In this document: positions 50,148-62,052 of the stretch, piece by piece
Position numbering within the stretch: position 1 is the stretch's first letter
Layout: every line of letters starts with the position of its first letter
Origin: Mortierella sp. BCC40632
Lineage: Eukaryota > Mortierellomycota > Mortierellomycetes > Mortierellales > Mortierellaceae
Assembly (NCBI GenBank): GCA_011634665.1
Contig: WAEK01000006.1
Location: 1-64,000, forward strand
Length of the DNA: 64,000 nucleotides
Reading direction: 5' to 3'
Translations under genes and position numbers: made by a program
Notes under the pieces: model-generated
Databases searched by the model: none
What the model was told of the DNA's origin: nothing
The model's input: the letters and a program-made list of their open reading frames with translations, nothing else

Positions 50148-50851
50148 TCTACCGTGGATTACCGGGCACTACAGAGTGAGTCCCCTGCTCTCTCATTTCA
50201 AAAAAGCGGTCGTAATTGTCTAGAGAGAAGAGGGGGGAGAAGAGAGAGAGAGTAAGAAGTTGAACGCAGGCTTACTTTTCCACGTGGGAATAAGGTTTCC
50301 TCAGAGTGTGTGGCGCAGTCTCTTGAGGCAGAGTAGAGTTCATCGTAGGAAGAGAGATGAGGGATGCGCGTCTCATTCCTCCTCATTCCTCCTCCTCCTT
50401 CACTCCAATGTCCTTCTCATCAGCTGCAGGCCGAATGCCTCTCCCGTCCACAACCTCGGAAACGTTCTGGTTATGGGCAAAGTCCTTTTCTAAGCCTCTG
50501 GCTAATAACCCACGTTCAGGAAAATGGATGCTCTTCTATGACAAGTCAATCCTAGACGAGAAATGGCTCCAGGTCAAACAACTAGTCGAACAGGACGTGT
50601 TGGGAGGGTTGGCCAAATGCTCAACGGCTCGAGAGAACCCGAATGCTAACTGCTCAAAGACGGGTGTTATCATTGTCTATACATCGGATTATCTGGATCA
50701 GGAAGAAGTGTATCGGGTGGCGACTGTCTTGCATGAGAAGATGGATTACAAAAAGACCATGTATTACAAGTCTGATGAACAGACGCTGGCGGGGGTCTAC
50801 AAAAAGAACGGCTCTCAAAAGAACCATCTTTACCGCTTCCCACTTGATTAG
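50148..50851 (+). CDS. UPF0696 / BLES03 (C11orf68)-like protein, 5' end unresolved
   Basis: The 3' exon (from about 50416 to the TAG at 50849) encodes SETFWLWAKSFSKP, then RSGKWMLFYDKSILDEKW, LGGLAKCSTARENPNA, GVIIVYTSDYLDQEEVYRVA and KTMYYKSDEQTLAGVY. These features are shared with the conserved UPF0696/BLES03 family, whose function is unknown; its fold has been compared with cap-binding proteins. A short upstream exon at about 50148-50174 ending before a strong GTGAGT donor would add in frame STVDYRALQ. The start codon then lies further upstream and I cannot place it. If that splice is wrong, the frame could instead begin at the ATG at 50357, giving 164 residues. Confidence 0.7.
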
Positions 50852-50943
50852 AGTATACTCTTTCGGCTCGTCGAACCTTTTGTTCCTGTACCTGTGACCA
50901 AAAATCTCTTTCTCTTTTTTTTTTTTTATTATTTACATTACTA

Positions 50944-53235
50944 TTAGTTCATATCTTCACTAAAGTAGAGCTCATCCTCAAGTCCAGGCTTGAGCTCGCT
51001 TCGATAGCAAATGTCAGCACTAAAAATTAACCCTTCCTCCTCATGAGCATCTCGTAACGATTGCGAATACAAATGGTTTTTCAGCTCCTTGTCTCGAAGT
51101 ACCAGCTTCTTTAACCGGGGCCAGTGAATCATCATCCATTCTACTTCTGGACCTCCCATCATATCCACCCACGAAGTCAAATGAAGAATCCTCATTTCCT
51201 TCAAAGATTTTAGTGCGTCCAGTCCATCGTGCAATGTAAAAGGAATGCCACAACACATCACAGATTCTTTATAGCCCTCTCCAAGGTTGAGTTCCCGCAA
51301 TTTGGTGAGTTCCGAGATTCTCTTAAAAAGAACTGAAACCGCTGGATGATCTGTGCACAGCGCTGGAGCTGGCTGTTTCGGTTGATACTTGCTCAATAGA
51401 ATAGCAACTTGGTCCGCCTGTTCTTGAAGCGCCTTGGAATGGTCGTCCTTTGGTTTCTTGAGTGGCTGTGTCGGCTTTTGTCTAAACTGCAGAGTCCTGG
51501 TCACTGCTGGGATGGTAGTTGACTTTTGGTCATCACCGGCCTTTATTTTTCGAGCATGGTTGGATTTGAGATGCTCCGAAAAGTGACGGTGGCTACCGCC
51601 ATACCTTGAATGACGACGACTGATGGACACCAAAATCGAAAGTTCTTCCAAGTCTTGACACACCCACGGTGTCTCTTTCAATGTCTCCAGATGCTCATCA
51701 AGCCAGAGAAAGACCCCTGCTATGACTAGTCGACGAAGATGGCGACATTTTGTGAGGATTCGAAGAATGTCTTTTCCATCCAGTCTGGGATCCCAGGAGA
51801 GATTCAGATTGACGAGACGATTGGCTGGATAGGTCAGGCGGGCAAGCTGTCTTTTTCTCAATCCCACTCCGATATACACGAGTGTGCTTAAAGAATCCGT
51901 TGGCCATTCCTCCAGAGGCCGTTTTTTGATCTTGACGGCAGAGAGTGCTTTTTGATGACTGGAAATGTAGGCAGAATTCCTTCGAGTCCTCTCGGCACGA
52001 GACCATCCAAGAGCCGTCGCGGGGTAATCGATCATTGAGGCACCAAAGACCCCGTTTGAGTCCCAAATATTGGCATTATACTTGATCTTCTCGATCCGGG
52101 GTAAAGTCCAAATGAACCGTGTGCTGACACCAACATCCAAGCTAATGAGTTCCGAGTCCCATTCAGGGCGGTACCCTGGTTGTATATCAATGGACAAATC
52201 ACGCACGAGTGGACAATAAAACTCGATCGGGTGAGTCGGAAGAATGGCTGCGGTCAATGACAGGGAGGTAATTCCCCTTGTGTTGAGAACGAAAGTAGTC
52301 GTCGTAATTGGAGATAGGTTCACTGGCAAGGATGGTGTCCAAAGGTCGGGAAAAGGTGCAGCCGATCGATAGATTTTGATACTGCCAAGAACCAAAGTGT
52401 TGAGACTGGGGCACAGTTCAATGATATGATTGAGTGCCTCTAGCTGGATCGTCCAATGTGTTAATCGAAGACTCCGGAGTCGTATGCCAGTGCTAGCTGA
52501 TGCCTGATTGAGCAAAGTAGAACTTGTAGATTCCCGTAACCACTCCATAAAGAGTGTAGCAAAACGCATATGATGCCCCGATGAGAGTGCTCCCCAGTTC
52601 TCTGACAAGGATTCCAATGTCGTTTGAGACTCCTTGACAAGATCCATAAACCGGTCGACCATCTGAATGTTTGACCGGCTGAGAGTGTCCTGATAATTAA
52701 AATAGATGAGGTCAACAGTCAAATGGCGTAATCCTTGAAAAACCTTTTTCTTGTCCCCAGGGGCCTCTATAGGAAGTAAAGAACGCCCCTTGGCGGCACG
52801 TCTCCGGTTTTGGATGGTGAGTCGGTATTTGTTAAAGATGCAAGCATCCCGTTGTAATTTTTGGTACCATTCTTCTTGCAGAAAATAAGGATCTAGCAGG
52901 ACCAAGTCTTTCACTAAATAACCGAAGCGGCGAATAGTCCTGTTGATGCAGTTGTGTTCATAGCCCGGCCGACAATAGCAGGTCATCCGAAGAAGTTTCG
53001 GATGCTTGATAATTTTGAGATAGAGAGCAGTACGGGATTTACTCTTGAGAATACGTTGGAGTGTTTCCTTGGATTCGTACCCTTGGCTGAATGGGAGGGT
53101 GTTGTAGAGTGCTGGGAGAAATTGTTCGTGCCATGATCGACATACGAGGATGCAATTGAAGATGGATGCCTCGTCGAGGAAAGGGATCAACTGAAAGCAA
53201 ATCTCTGGCAAGTGGAAAGGGTTTGTCGACGACAT
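50944..53235 (-). CDS. F-box protein with leucine-rich C-terminal region, 763 aa
   Basis: Intronless. An F-box lies at residues about 5-48 (NPFHLPEICFQLIPFLDEAS, then IFNCILVCRSWHEQFLPALY), so the protein probably binds Skp1 and presents targets to an SCF ubiquitin ligase. The rest has irregular leucine-rich strands (LRSLRLTHWTIQLEALNHI, LNTLVLGSIKIY, LRRLVIAGVF, LRELNLGEGY, MRILHLTSWVDM) of the kind common in large fungal F-box families. A basic spacer near residues 560-610 separates two LRR blocks. The open frame continues upstream to 53322 without an ATG, so I take the ATG at 53235. A TATAAA-free but AT-rich stretch near 53325-53340 fits a promoter. The target is unknown. Confidence 0.85.
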   Translation of the reverse strand: MSSTNPFHLPEICFQLIPFLDEASIFNCILVCRSWHEQFLPALYNTLPFSQGYESKETLQRILKSKSRTALYLKIIKHPKLLRMTCYCRPGYEHNCINRTIRRFGYLVKDLVLLDPYFLQEEWYQKLQRDACIFNKYRLTIQNRRRAAKGRSLLPIEAPGDKKKVFQGLRHLTVDLIYFNYQDTLSRSNIQMVDRFMDLVKESQTTLESLSENWGALSSGHHMRFATLFMEWLRESTSSTLLNQASASTGIRLRSLRLTHWTIQLEALNHIIELCPSLNTLVLGSIKIYRSAAPFPDLWTPSLPVNLSPITTTTFVLNTRGITSLSLTAAILPTHPIEFYCPLVRDLSIDIQPGYRPEWDSELISLDVGVSTRFIWTLPRIEKIKYNANIWDSNGVFGASMIDYPATALGWSRAERTRRNSAYISSHQKALSAVKIKKRPLEEWPTDSLSTLVYIGVGLRKRQLARLTYPANRLVNLNLSWDPRLDGKDILRILTKCRHLRRLVIAGVFLWLDEHLETLKETPWVCQDLEELSILVSISRRHSRYGGSHRHFSEHLKSNHARKIKAGDDQKSTTIPAVTRTLQFRQKPTQPLKKPKDDHSKALQEQADQVAILLSKYQPKQPAPALCTDHPAVSVLFKRISELTKLRELNLGEGYKESVMCCGIPFTLHDGLDALKSLKEMRILHLTSWVDMMGGPEVEWMMIHWPRLKKLVLRDKELKNHLYSQSLRDAHEEEGLIFSADICYRSELKPGLEDELYFSEDMN

Positions 53236-54182
53236 TTCGATTAAGAAAGTCAAGGCAATGGGCTTAGGAGGGAGAGGAGAGTATTCTTGCTGAATCGAGG
53301 ATGGAGCATCAAGACGCGACAAGGGTAATATTTATGATACTGATGCGGCGCAGAACGATTTAGTTCAGCGAGGCGCAGCGCTGTGGCGAGAGGGCCCTTG
53401 CGGCACGAATTGATCGGCAATGACCTCCTCACTTGCCTGTTTGTTCCAATGGCTGCGGTGTGATTCTTGGAAGCATCACCCGTGTCATCTTGGTTTCACC
53501 TGAAGAAACCTTTTCTTAAGAGCTTAATGCTCGCCTTTACCTTCCCTACAGCATTGTTGCCACTGCTCAATTTATATATATATCTCGAGAGAGAGAGATC
53601 CAGGTGGAAAATAATGTCTGCTGGTGGTATTCTCCTTGGTTGGCACTGCAACTCTCTGGCATCCTTGTTCTCAGGCGGGTCTCTGGCCAAGCGGGGACGG
53701 AGAGACAAACGTGGAGAGGCGCAGGCGGCGGCCAAGGAGCTGACCCACGGAAGAGGATCGCTCTCGAATGGCGAAAGTGGCGGCGGTTGAAGGAGAAAAA
53801 GAGGGGAGCATAAAGGAATGGGGATACATGAGAGCAGTGCACAGCCCTAAGAGGAAAGAAGTAGTACAAACCTACCGCAGCTGCTTCTATCTCTTTGCTT
53901 GCGATCCGTTCTTCGTGATCACTAACGATTTCTCACCAGACCAGGACCTTTTTTGCTTTTTGTTTTTTTTTTTCTTTTGGCGATTGGCCTCAAGGGCAAG
54001 GCACTCACCCCTATTACCTCCGCTCCCACACTCAAAGGACAATGATGCAGTGGTGACTCTACCCATTCAACAAGCAGGATCTTCTCGGAATAAACATGAA
54101 AGAGAACTTGATTTACTAGTAAATATATAGGCGAAAAGAGACTCCTTTCAAGGTCAAAGCCATGCGCACACCAATAAAATCT
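53236..54182. other. Intergenic region
   Basis: Lies between the F-box start and the NAPRT stop, both on the minus strand, and should hold the F-box promoter. It includes a TA/GA tract near 53573-53598 and a T-run near 53962-53974. No convincing gene is seen; the frames at 53467-53790 and 53768-54130 have no recognisable domain. Confidence 0.45.
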
Positions 54183-55484
54183 CTAAACCATGGCGCCTGT
54201 CTGTCGCTTGACTTCCTCCAAGATTGCGGGCCGGCCGCTAATTTTACCCCTGTCATCGCTGAGCTTGACACATTCCTTTCCGGCACAGGTGTGCAACTTG
54301 ATGACAATATTCATGGCAGGACTGTTGTCGAAATCATTCGTAAAGTGAGTTCCAATGCCAAAAGAGACAAGGATACCCTTGGCATCGGCCGCTTGTTGGA
54401 GTTGGATGGTTTTGTCGGTATTCAGACCATCTGAGAAGACAATCCTCTTGGACCGCCTTTGCTCTGGGCCTACTTCGGGATCCTGGTCGTAGTGACGAAT
54501 GATCCGTTCCATAAACTCACATGGATCTCCCGAGTCATGACGCACGCCAATCCAGTCTCTTGCCATGGGACCCTTGAAGGTTTTGAGAAAGACCTCGGTC
54601 GTAAAGGTATCAGTCAGAGCAACACTCAAGACATGTCCAGGGTAGGTCTCTGCCCAACGTTCCAAGGCAACTTGATTCGCTGTCGCAGCATTGCCCAGGA
54701 TCGCCGCTGTGCCCATGAACCATTCGTGTGCCATTGTTCCAATTGGTGCCATGTCCATCGTCCGAGCAAAATGAAGGTTGCTTGTTCCCGTCAAGAATCC
54801 TTGTCCTGATCCAGCCTCACTTGCCAGAGGAGATCCCGCTTTTAATCCTGAAAGGACAATCCGTTGAGTCTCAAAGTCTCTACGTCGTCGCGTTCCAAAG
54901 TCTGCAAACTTGGCTCCAGCATGGACAAGACGTTCAGCCTTGAGCTTGGCCTTTTCGTACTGTCCATCGTAGGACCAAGCCTGATCCCCAAACCGGTAAT
55001 AGGCCTCGGAGACGAGAGCTAGGATGGGGACCTCGTAGAGGATCACCTGATGCCAGAGTCCTGTGATGGTAATCTGGGCATGATCATCGTCTGACTGAGG
55101 TGTTGATGACAACGAGTCCGATGATGTCGTTGCAGATGTTGCCCATTGGATCACAACCTCTTTGCTTGGGTTCAATCGGAATTCATTCTGAAGCCAATCC
55201 AAATAAGTCTTTGAAAGGTATGGGCACTTGGTCTCCAAAAACTGACGTTCCTCAGGACTCAGGCGTAAATGGGCCATTTGTTCAATCTTTTCCTTGAGCC
55301 ATGGAAGTGCATTGGCAGGGAGTCGAGCTAGTTCGGGGGATCGATTCGTGAAACGGTAGTGGCATGGCGTGTTGGGGTAATGTTGGAGAACCGCCTGTTG
55401 CATAGTGAACTTGTAGAGATCATTGTCGAGGATCGAGGTGCATGCACCAGAGGACACAGGGACTGAAGGGTGAGCTTGCGACAT
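54183..55484 (-). CDS. NPT1: Nicotinate phosphoribosyltransferase, 433 aa
   Basis: Makes nicotinate mononucleotide from nicotinate and PRPP with ATP, in the NAD salvage (Preiss-Handler) pathway. Intronless. Family landmarks in order are ILDNDLYKFTMQQAVLQHYP at the N-terminus, FADFGTRRRRDFETQ, GTSNLHFARTMDMAPIGTMA then HEWFMG, ALTDTFTTEVFL, WIGVRHDSGDP and IVFSDGLNTDKTI. The length matches eukaryotic enzymes. A Ser/Thr/Asp-rich insert lies around residue 125-145. The ATG at 55484 starts MSQAHPSV; the frame upstream is poly-Lys from an A tract and is not a credible start. The enzyme is expected in the cytosol or nucleus. Confidence 0.95.
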   Translation of the reverse strand: MSQAHPSVPVSSGACTSILDNDLYKFTMQQAVLQHYPNTPCHYRFTNRSPELARLPANALPWLKEKIEQMAHLRLSPEERQFLETKCPYLSKTYLDWLQNEFRLNPSKEVVIQWATSATTSSDSLSSTPQSDDDHAQITITGLWHQVILYEVPILALVSEAYYRFGDQAWSYDGQYEKAKLKAERLVHAGAKFADFGTRRRRDFETQRIVLSGLKAGSPLASEAGSGQGFLTGTSNLHFARTMDMAPIGTMAHEWFMGTAAILGNAATANQVALERWAETYPGHVLSVALTDTFTTEVFLKTFKGPMARDWIGVRHDSGDPCEFMERIIRHYDQDPEVGPEQRRSKRIVFSDGLNTDKTIQLQQAADAKGILVSFGIGTHFTNDFDNSPAMNIVIKLHTCAGKECVKLSDDRGKISGRPAILEEVKRQTGAMV

Positions 55485-55491
55485 GGTGGTC

Positions 55492-55518
55492 TTTTTTTTT
55501 TTTTTTTTTTTTTTTTTT
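55492..55518 (-). repeat. A tract directly upstream of the NAPRT start codon
   Basis: About 27 T on the plus strand give, in the sense of the gene, a run of A that ends about eight bases before the ATG. If transcribed, the mRNA would have a poly(A) leader segment. Confidence 0.7.
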
Positions 55519-55896
55519 GGAATCGAAGCGAAATGCACGCTTCAGAAATTAGAAGAAAAGGGAAGAAGAAAGGCGATCCAGACCCTAACCCATGGAACCA
55601 TTAACCCTGGCACCGACAGTTCTCTCTCTCTCTTTTTTTTTGGGACTGCCAAAGAAGTGTTTCTTCCCACCCCCACTCCGATCCGTTGGACACGATCGTA
55701 GTACAAGTCGGATCAAAAAGAAAAAGGGCTTTTCTCACAAATCTGTCCTTGGCCCACATCCTGGGTAGTCTATGCGGATCAACAGGAACCATGTTCAACA
55801 ACAACAACAACAACAGCAGCAGCAAAAAAGTGGGTTCTGAAAGAGTCATTGTGAATCGTTTACTTTCTTTGGGATACCTAAACCAAAAATGCAAAT
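55519..55896. other. Intergenic region
   Basis: Lies between the NAPRT start and the stop of the RhoGAP-like gene, both on the minus strand. It includes an (AAC)n/(AGC)n stretch near 55799-55826. It must hold the NAPRT promoter; no gene is seen. Confidence 0.45.
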
Positions 55897-58800
55897 TTAG
55901 GAACCAGTCGCTCGTCCCTTGCGACGAAAAGGGTGACCCAACCCAATACGCTTGCCTAATAGACCTGGCAATGGTAAACTCATCCGGTAATGCCTCCGAT
56001 ATTGCTCCGTCGACATGGGAGGCGGTGGAGCAACCGTCGGAAGGATCGGTTGTCGATGCAACTGTTGGTCCATCGTCTTGTATGCATCCTGATAGTAGTA
56101 TTCGTCCAAAACATCCTCGCCCACCTGCTCAACCCGTCCTGTCGGCTCCAACTCTTCAACATCACTCAATATCCCATATTCGCAACTGGAATCCGTCCAA
56201 GTACTTGCACTTCTCCCATTCAATCCCCATGGGGAAGGTTCGCAAAGGATCACTTCTTGTGCACTCCCATTGTCTAGCTGCAGGAACGAGACAGCCTCGT
56301 CATCCTCCAGGTCGCACAGATCGGGTTCAATACCACTGTCATTCCGAGCTAATCTCGTTTTCCCACGTTCCTGTTGACATTGACCCAAACATCGGGAGAG
56401 CTGAATGCCCTCTGGGAATGCACCAACGGATTCTCCCAATACTAGACTTGGTAAGGCCTCGGTTCCAGACTCTCTTGGTTGAAATTCGCCATGATGTGGA
56501 CGTGGAAGCGGGTGTCTCTTTTGTTGTAACTGGCTATGCTCTTGTTGGTTCAGATGCTGCTGTATTGAGCGATCATGAGTGTTGAGGTAAGACTCTGCTG
56601 GTGCGAGTGGGCCTGTCATGGTCCAATGTTTCACGACCCTCGCACTGTCAGGATTCCAAGTTGAGCCATTGGTCATGATAGGCAGGGGATGGCTATGACG
56701 CGTGAGGGCCCGGCGTTTCATGGGCCTTGTGGTATGATGATCGTGTAGGAACACGAGTTTGGCGTTCAGGATGTTCACTTGACCTTGTAGACTTTGTACC
56801 GTCTGCAAAAGATCGCTCACATATCTGTCCTTGGCATCGCATTGTGCTTGCAACTCTTTCATTTCATACTCGGCCCGAGTTGGGAATGGGACTTGACTGG
56901 GTCTCTCTTGGTCATCAGGGGCCACACCGGTGTTATGTGTTCCAGAATTGCCTGTCGATTGACCCTCCAAGGATGAGAGAAGGGATTCAAAAGGCACATA
57001 CTTTGATAGCCGACGGAGACGACCTTCTTCCTTGGTGACTGCTGAGGTTGGCGCTTGCTGTTGGCGGGGCGTACTTTCGGGAAGGCGCACAGACGGTAGA
57101 ATATTCGTTGGAATGACCGTTGCACAGCTGGATGGATAGAGACTCTCCAGGTTTGACACCAGAAATTGAGTCGTGCTTTCTAAAGATTCCTCCACAAGTC
57201 CAAGAGACAGAAGCACCCATTATTAGCTTCACATCAATGAGGTCCCAAAGGAATGTCTTCCTTACATTGTACAGGCTCTCCTTAGTGCTTACCGGCCAGG
57301 ATAATCTCGCGCTCAACATGTTGGATTTCTCGCTCCTCATGGCCTTGGTCCACAGGTTCTTGTAGAAAATCAAGGATGCCATACTCGCGTTCTTGCCTGC
57401 TGCTTACAATCTTTACCTCATCTGTACCATCTAAAGAGAGTTTTTCTCGTGAGTACTTTGCGATTAAATGGCCACTATAACCGACAGGTCAAGGCTTCCT
57501 CTAGAAAAGAAAAGAAAAGAAAAGATTACCTTGGTCTTCGGCATCCGATGATACTGCAGCCTCAATGGATTGAATTGAAGTCATTGAGGGTCGTGGAATA
57601 CGTCTGCCTGAGCGTCTGGCCCAAATTGCATGTTCGCGCATTGCCTCAAGAGCCATTTGATCCACACTGCAATTCATTTCCACTGCAGAGTCACAGAGAT
57701 TGTTGGGACTCTGTCGTCCTTGAGCCTCCTGCAAATGTCCCCGCTCAACCGTGGGTGGGTATACGGCGCCTCCAAAATGTGGGATCCGGACGGTCAACGC
57801 ATTGTTATCTCGTCGTTTGGCACGTTTTCGACACCTGGGCCGTTGACGGGCATTCATGTCGAAAAGTGCACTATCTGATTGGTATCCAGCAAACATGTCC
57901 TCTACATAATGCTCCGGTTCAGACGATGAGCGGTCCACGGTAGATCCAGCTTTGAAAATCTCGAGGTGGTTCCTTAAAAAGAATCCAAATGCTGCCTCGA
58001 TGTTTTGCAGATGTGTCTCGTTCTGAATTTGAAGCTCCTTTTGCTCAATGAGCCGTCGATAGTGATGGTACAATGAACTGGTCGTCTGGGCACCGTTCGG
58101 TGAACGATCTCGAGACAATCTTGCTCGAATGCAGGCCATCCCAAAGTTCCTGTGAATGCATTTTTCAAATTCAGAGGATGAATCGCCTGAAGAGGTATCC
58201 TTTCTATCAAAGAGCCTTGTTGCTCCAAGGGGCGATAAAAAGGCATCCTGCACGAATAATAGAGTATACTGCAGCAGATGCAGTCTCTCTGACGCGAGAC
58301 CTTGAACAGCTGGCGTCATGATCTGAACCTTGAATTCATTGTCTCCTTCTAGGCAGTCAATTGCTGTGAGCGCATTAAAAATGCTATGAGGGATAAGCGG
58401 CTCTGGTAGGCGATGGAGGATACGAAGGATGATCCAAGTCATGTCCTTGCACAAAAGGTCCTCTGTGTTTACGAGTACAGAGGAGGTTGCATACTCATCT
58501 TTCACCGATAGCTGATCGAGCATTGATTCAAACACGCACTCCAGATCTGCCTTGTTCTCATCCCAGTCCACCGGGAAAAGCTCCTCGACCGATACAGGAT
58601 GCTTTTTCACTATTGAGAAGGGCAATTTGTTTAGACAACTTGACATTAAAGGGTCAATTAAAACACAAAAGGTTACATTTGTAGGCAAGAGAAGGTGGTA
58701 AACTTACATCTGCATTGAAGCTCCTTTGTAAGTTGAAAAAACAAGCTGAAGAGCTCCGGCTGAACTCCCCAAACGGTCGACTCGTCAAGAATGATCTGCT

Positions 58801-60431
58801 CAAGAGGAGACCATAGATTATTGCTGTCGCTGTTGCTATTGTCGTCATCTATGGAGGAGAGGGAGGAAGAGGTGGGTTAAATTCCAATACTCGAAATGAG
58901 GGGAAGCAAGTAATTTTCAGCGAAATGATACCTGAATGGTTCTTTAGCTGATTCTGACTTTGGATGTCATCAATTTCACGAAACTCTCCGCCTAATGGCT
59001 TGTCCATTGGATAGGCTGAGGCCTCGCTGACATGGGCTGTTACTTCTGCATTCGAGAACCTTTCAAACTCGGTCGCTGTAAGTGCATCTGTCACTTGTAA
59101 GGGTGTGCACTCATTAGGGTATCCTGGGCATGAAGATTGCTGGAATAATCCCATATCATTGGTGCGATCCTGTGCAAGAAGCTCTGTACTAGATCCTTCT
59201 AGCATGGGTACCGGCACTAGGTCGTTGGCATTGAGTATCTCTGCCGGAATACTATGCTTTCGGTTCTCGGCAAGAGTGCTAGTATCTAATCCAAAAAGAG
59301 ATCAGTATCATGCGACAGGATACTTTTGGGTCTCTGCGCACAGCAATAATAGAGAGACCAGGCGCAAGCAAAGGTTATTTTCAGTAAAAAAAAAAAAACA
59401 TTGACTGAGCTCTTACCTTGTTCGTCTGACCCATGGCTGTGGGCTCTACAGACTGTTGCCATTGTGATGGGAACAGTAGGCATCGAGCCACCGTCCACTC
59501 CCAATGACGGATCTATCAGCGGTGAGTCCGGTAGTGTGGATTGCCCTTTGGACAACACCAAGTGATCCATGTTGGGATTCACATCATGCTGGGTGAAGGG
59601 GGGCGATGACTCGATCTGCTCTGCATTCTGGGTTCCGAGAAGAGTGGCAGTCTCTGAGCAAGGGATAGAATCAGTACTCAAGAGTGCAGGGTTCTCAAGA
59701 GTGATAGCGGAGATGGATGACTCCAGGTCAAGGCTGCCAATAAGGGTGTTGTCCAAAAAGGTACCAAAAGTTTCTCCATAAACTGCTCCAAGCTGGAGGG
59801 ATGGGCTATTTGTGCCTGAATCTTCATCTTGTCTCAGGGTCTCCAACGGAGGTGTTCGACTGCCAATCGATGTTCGGCGACTTGAAGGAACGATACCCTG
59901 ACGAAAGCTTTGTCGAAGCTTTTTCCAGCCCTTTGTGAGTTTGAACCCAGCTTTGGTTCCCTTGAGGGTCCTGTCGTCATGGGCAGAAACCTGAACCCTC
60001 AGATCTGATGGAGTGACAGTTTGGTCAAAGGAAGAGGAAAAGGCCATGTTGTCAAGTTCAAAGTGTTCACTGACAGATCTTCTCCTTGGTTCGTCTCCAG
60101 GTCTCACTGTAAGTTCGTTGGGTTCAAAGGCATTCCTTCGTCTCACTTGTTGCGAGCACGGCGTGTCGGAATGAGATCCTGAACGTTTTCGGGCGAGTTT
60201 GTCATCAATTCCTGATGTCGAGATGTTGACGAGCGAGGCCCATTCTTCAAAGTTAGTTTTCGTGCCAGCTTCTCGTCCACTGGCACTGGCGAGAGACTCC
60301 TCATGAACTCCAAGAGAGGTACAAACAGCACCGAGCGAGGTTGTTGGGTTGATCGAAATGATACTGCTCCCGAGCCCAAAGGGTAGTCTCTCCAACTGGG
60401 GCGATGGGCGGGTACGAAGTTCAGTCGACAT
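55897..60431 (-). CDS. RhoGAP-like protein with coiled coil, 1336 aa
   Basis: Six exons join in phase: 59417-60431, 58932-59285, 58708-58848, 57530-58609, 57293-57430 and 55897-57179. All five introns are phase 1. Residues 1-455 are mainly Ser/Thr-rich and probably disordered, with one basic helix (GFKLTKGWKKLRQSFRQGI). A RhoGAP-like core spans about residues 470-660, with WGVQPELFSLFFQLTKELQC, a counterpart of the LPEPL motif near residues 571-575 (WIILRILHRLPEPLIPHSIF) and LLQYTLLFVQDAFLSPLGAT. The usual G-x-F-R arginine-finger motif is not visible, so GTPase activation is doubtful. A coiled coil follows (ELQAQCDAKDRYVSDLLQTV). I chose the ATG at 60431; 135 bases of open frame lie upstream. 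It may oppose the RhoGEF-like protein encoded 35 kb away, but that is speculation. Confidence 0.8.
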
Positions 60432-62052
60432 TAGAACAGGTCCACGGAGTGGAGAGACACACCTGTCGATATTAGGGGGAAAGAAGAAAGAATGCTTCAG
60501 GGAGGGTTGAGCCTCGTAGACCTCGTTACTTTCAATCCCATGAAATCTAACCTCCTCCTGTCGCACTTACCAGGGATTAGATTAAATAAATAAGTAAAGG
60601 TATCGACGCTTTGTTCTTGTCTGGTTGAAATATGTCGGAAAGAGGTGGGTTCTGAATGTCGTTTTAAACGATGTGAAAATAGTCCACAGAGAGATTTGGC
60701 AGTGACTCCGAGATAGCAATACAAGAGAGTGAGTGAGTGTGAGAGGACAGGGATCAAGAACAGAACAAAGGAGATGGAGTGGAAGGAGAAAGGGGAGGGA
60801 GTGTAGGACGTCCAGGCAATGAGTAAAAGAGGCGGTGCGCAAGAGGACAGGAGTGCGATTACAGAGGCAATAGAGGCCAGAGTGAAAGAAAGAGAAAGAA
60901 AGGGAGTTCAGTTGCCCAAGGGCGCACAGAAAATGAAAGAGGCGACAAGAAGGAGAGGAGACGTTCGATGACAAAGACAACAGGTAGTTGATTCGAATGG
61001 AGTGCGATCTCTATTGACTCCATAGAGAGAACGCGACTAGCGTCTCCTTCCAGTTGTAATCGCTCCAATATCCATGCACACTGCCTTCCTCTTGTTCTCT
61101 TGAACCTCCCTTCTGTCCGCACTTTTATCCATGATGTGACAAGAGCATTGCTGGAATGATACAGTGGTAAAAAAAAAATAAAATCCGACAGTGACGAGTC
61201 CTATCCCAATCGCCATACCATGCCGATGTGCTTCTGGCACTTGGGCGAATGGAGGCAACATCGCGTCTGCATGGCATGGGCGGGAGCCCGTCGTGTTTAA
61301 AGTTGTGGGGTGCAGGCGCCCAGTATCATGAGCCTTTGCCCATTAGTCTACCAGCCTGCCAAAGACGGAGGCATGTATCCCTCGTCAACCCAGCCCCGAA
61401 CCTGAATACTAACCTGACGGGTAACTTTTTTTTCAGGTCTGCACCAGCTTAGTCATTATTCAATCGCAGTATCCAGATTATGGCTCAAGTCTATTCCTTT
61501 GAGACCGCTTTGGAACGTCCTTGTTTAGCTCAGGCTCCAGAGCTCATCCGAATGACTTTTTGGAAGGGTCCTGCTCGCGAGGAAAACACACGTATCCAGA
61601 CAGACAGGAAGAGACCGACTTGCATGATACTGATCACGATCTCGAGTACAACTTGAGCCATTGTATCTCAGGAGCTTTTACATCGCTGCCTGATTCGTGA
61701 GCTTGGAGGATTGGGGAGAGTAGCTCATTGTTTTTATTCAATCTGCGTGGCTCCTTTTAATGAACCATTGTGAGCCTTTGTACCCATATTCTTTTGCCGA
61801 ATATTGAGGGATATGATGATGGGTCTTTTTGGCATGGCCTCAAGTCACTGCGGACATGCATAGGGAGTTGTTCGAGTACCCATGACCACTCCTCGAGAAG
61901 GATTTGGCTCTTGACCATTAAAAAGAGTGACTGAAAAGCGACGGCGGCACTAAGACCCAAGTTGATCCTTCAGTGTCGACTCGATTTCAAGGGAGTAAGG
62001 ACAATGCATGAGAGGAAGATGCTTTAATGGTGTTTCTACATACGACCGCTTC
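60432..62052. other. Intergenic region upstream of the RhoGAP-like gene
   Basis: Lies between two minus-strand genes, so it holds the RhoGAP-like promoter and leader and the PAC1 3' UTR. Both strands near 60580-61000 are CT/GA-rich. Frames at 61228-61452 and 61757-61960 have no recognisable domain, and no gene is supported. Confidence 0.45.

Noticed and set aside
55485..55538. Poly-Lys N-terminal extension of NAPRT
   Set aside because: The lysines come from an A tract. The family start fits the ATG at 55484.
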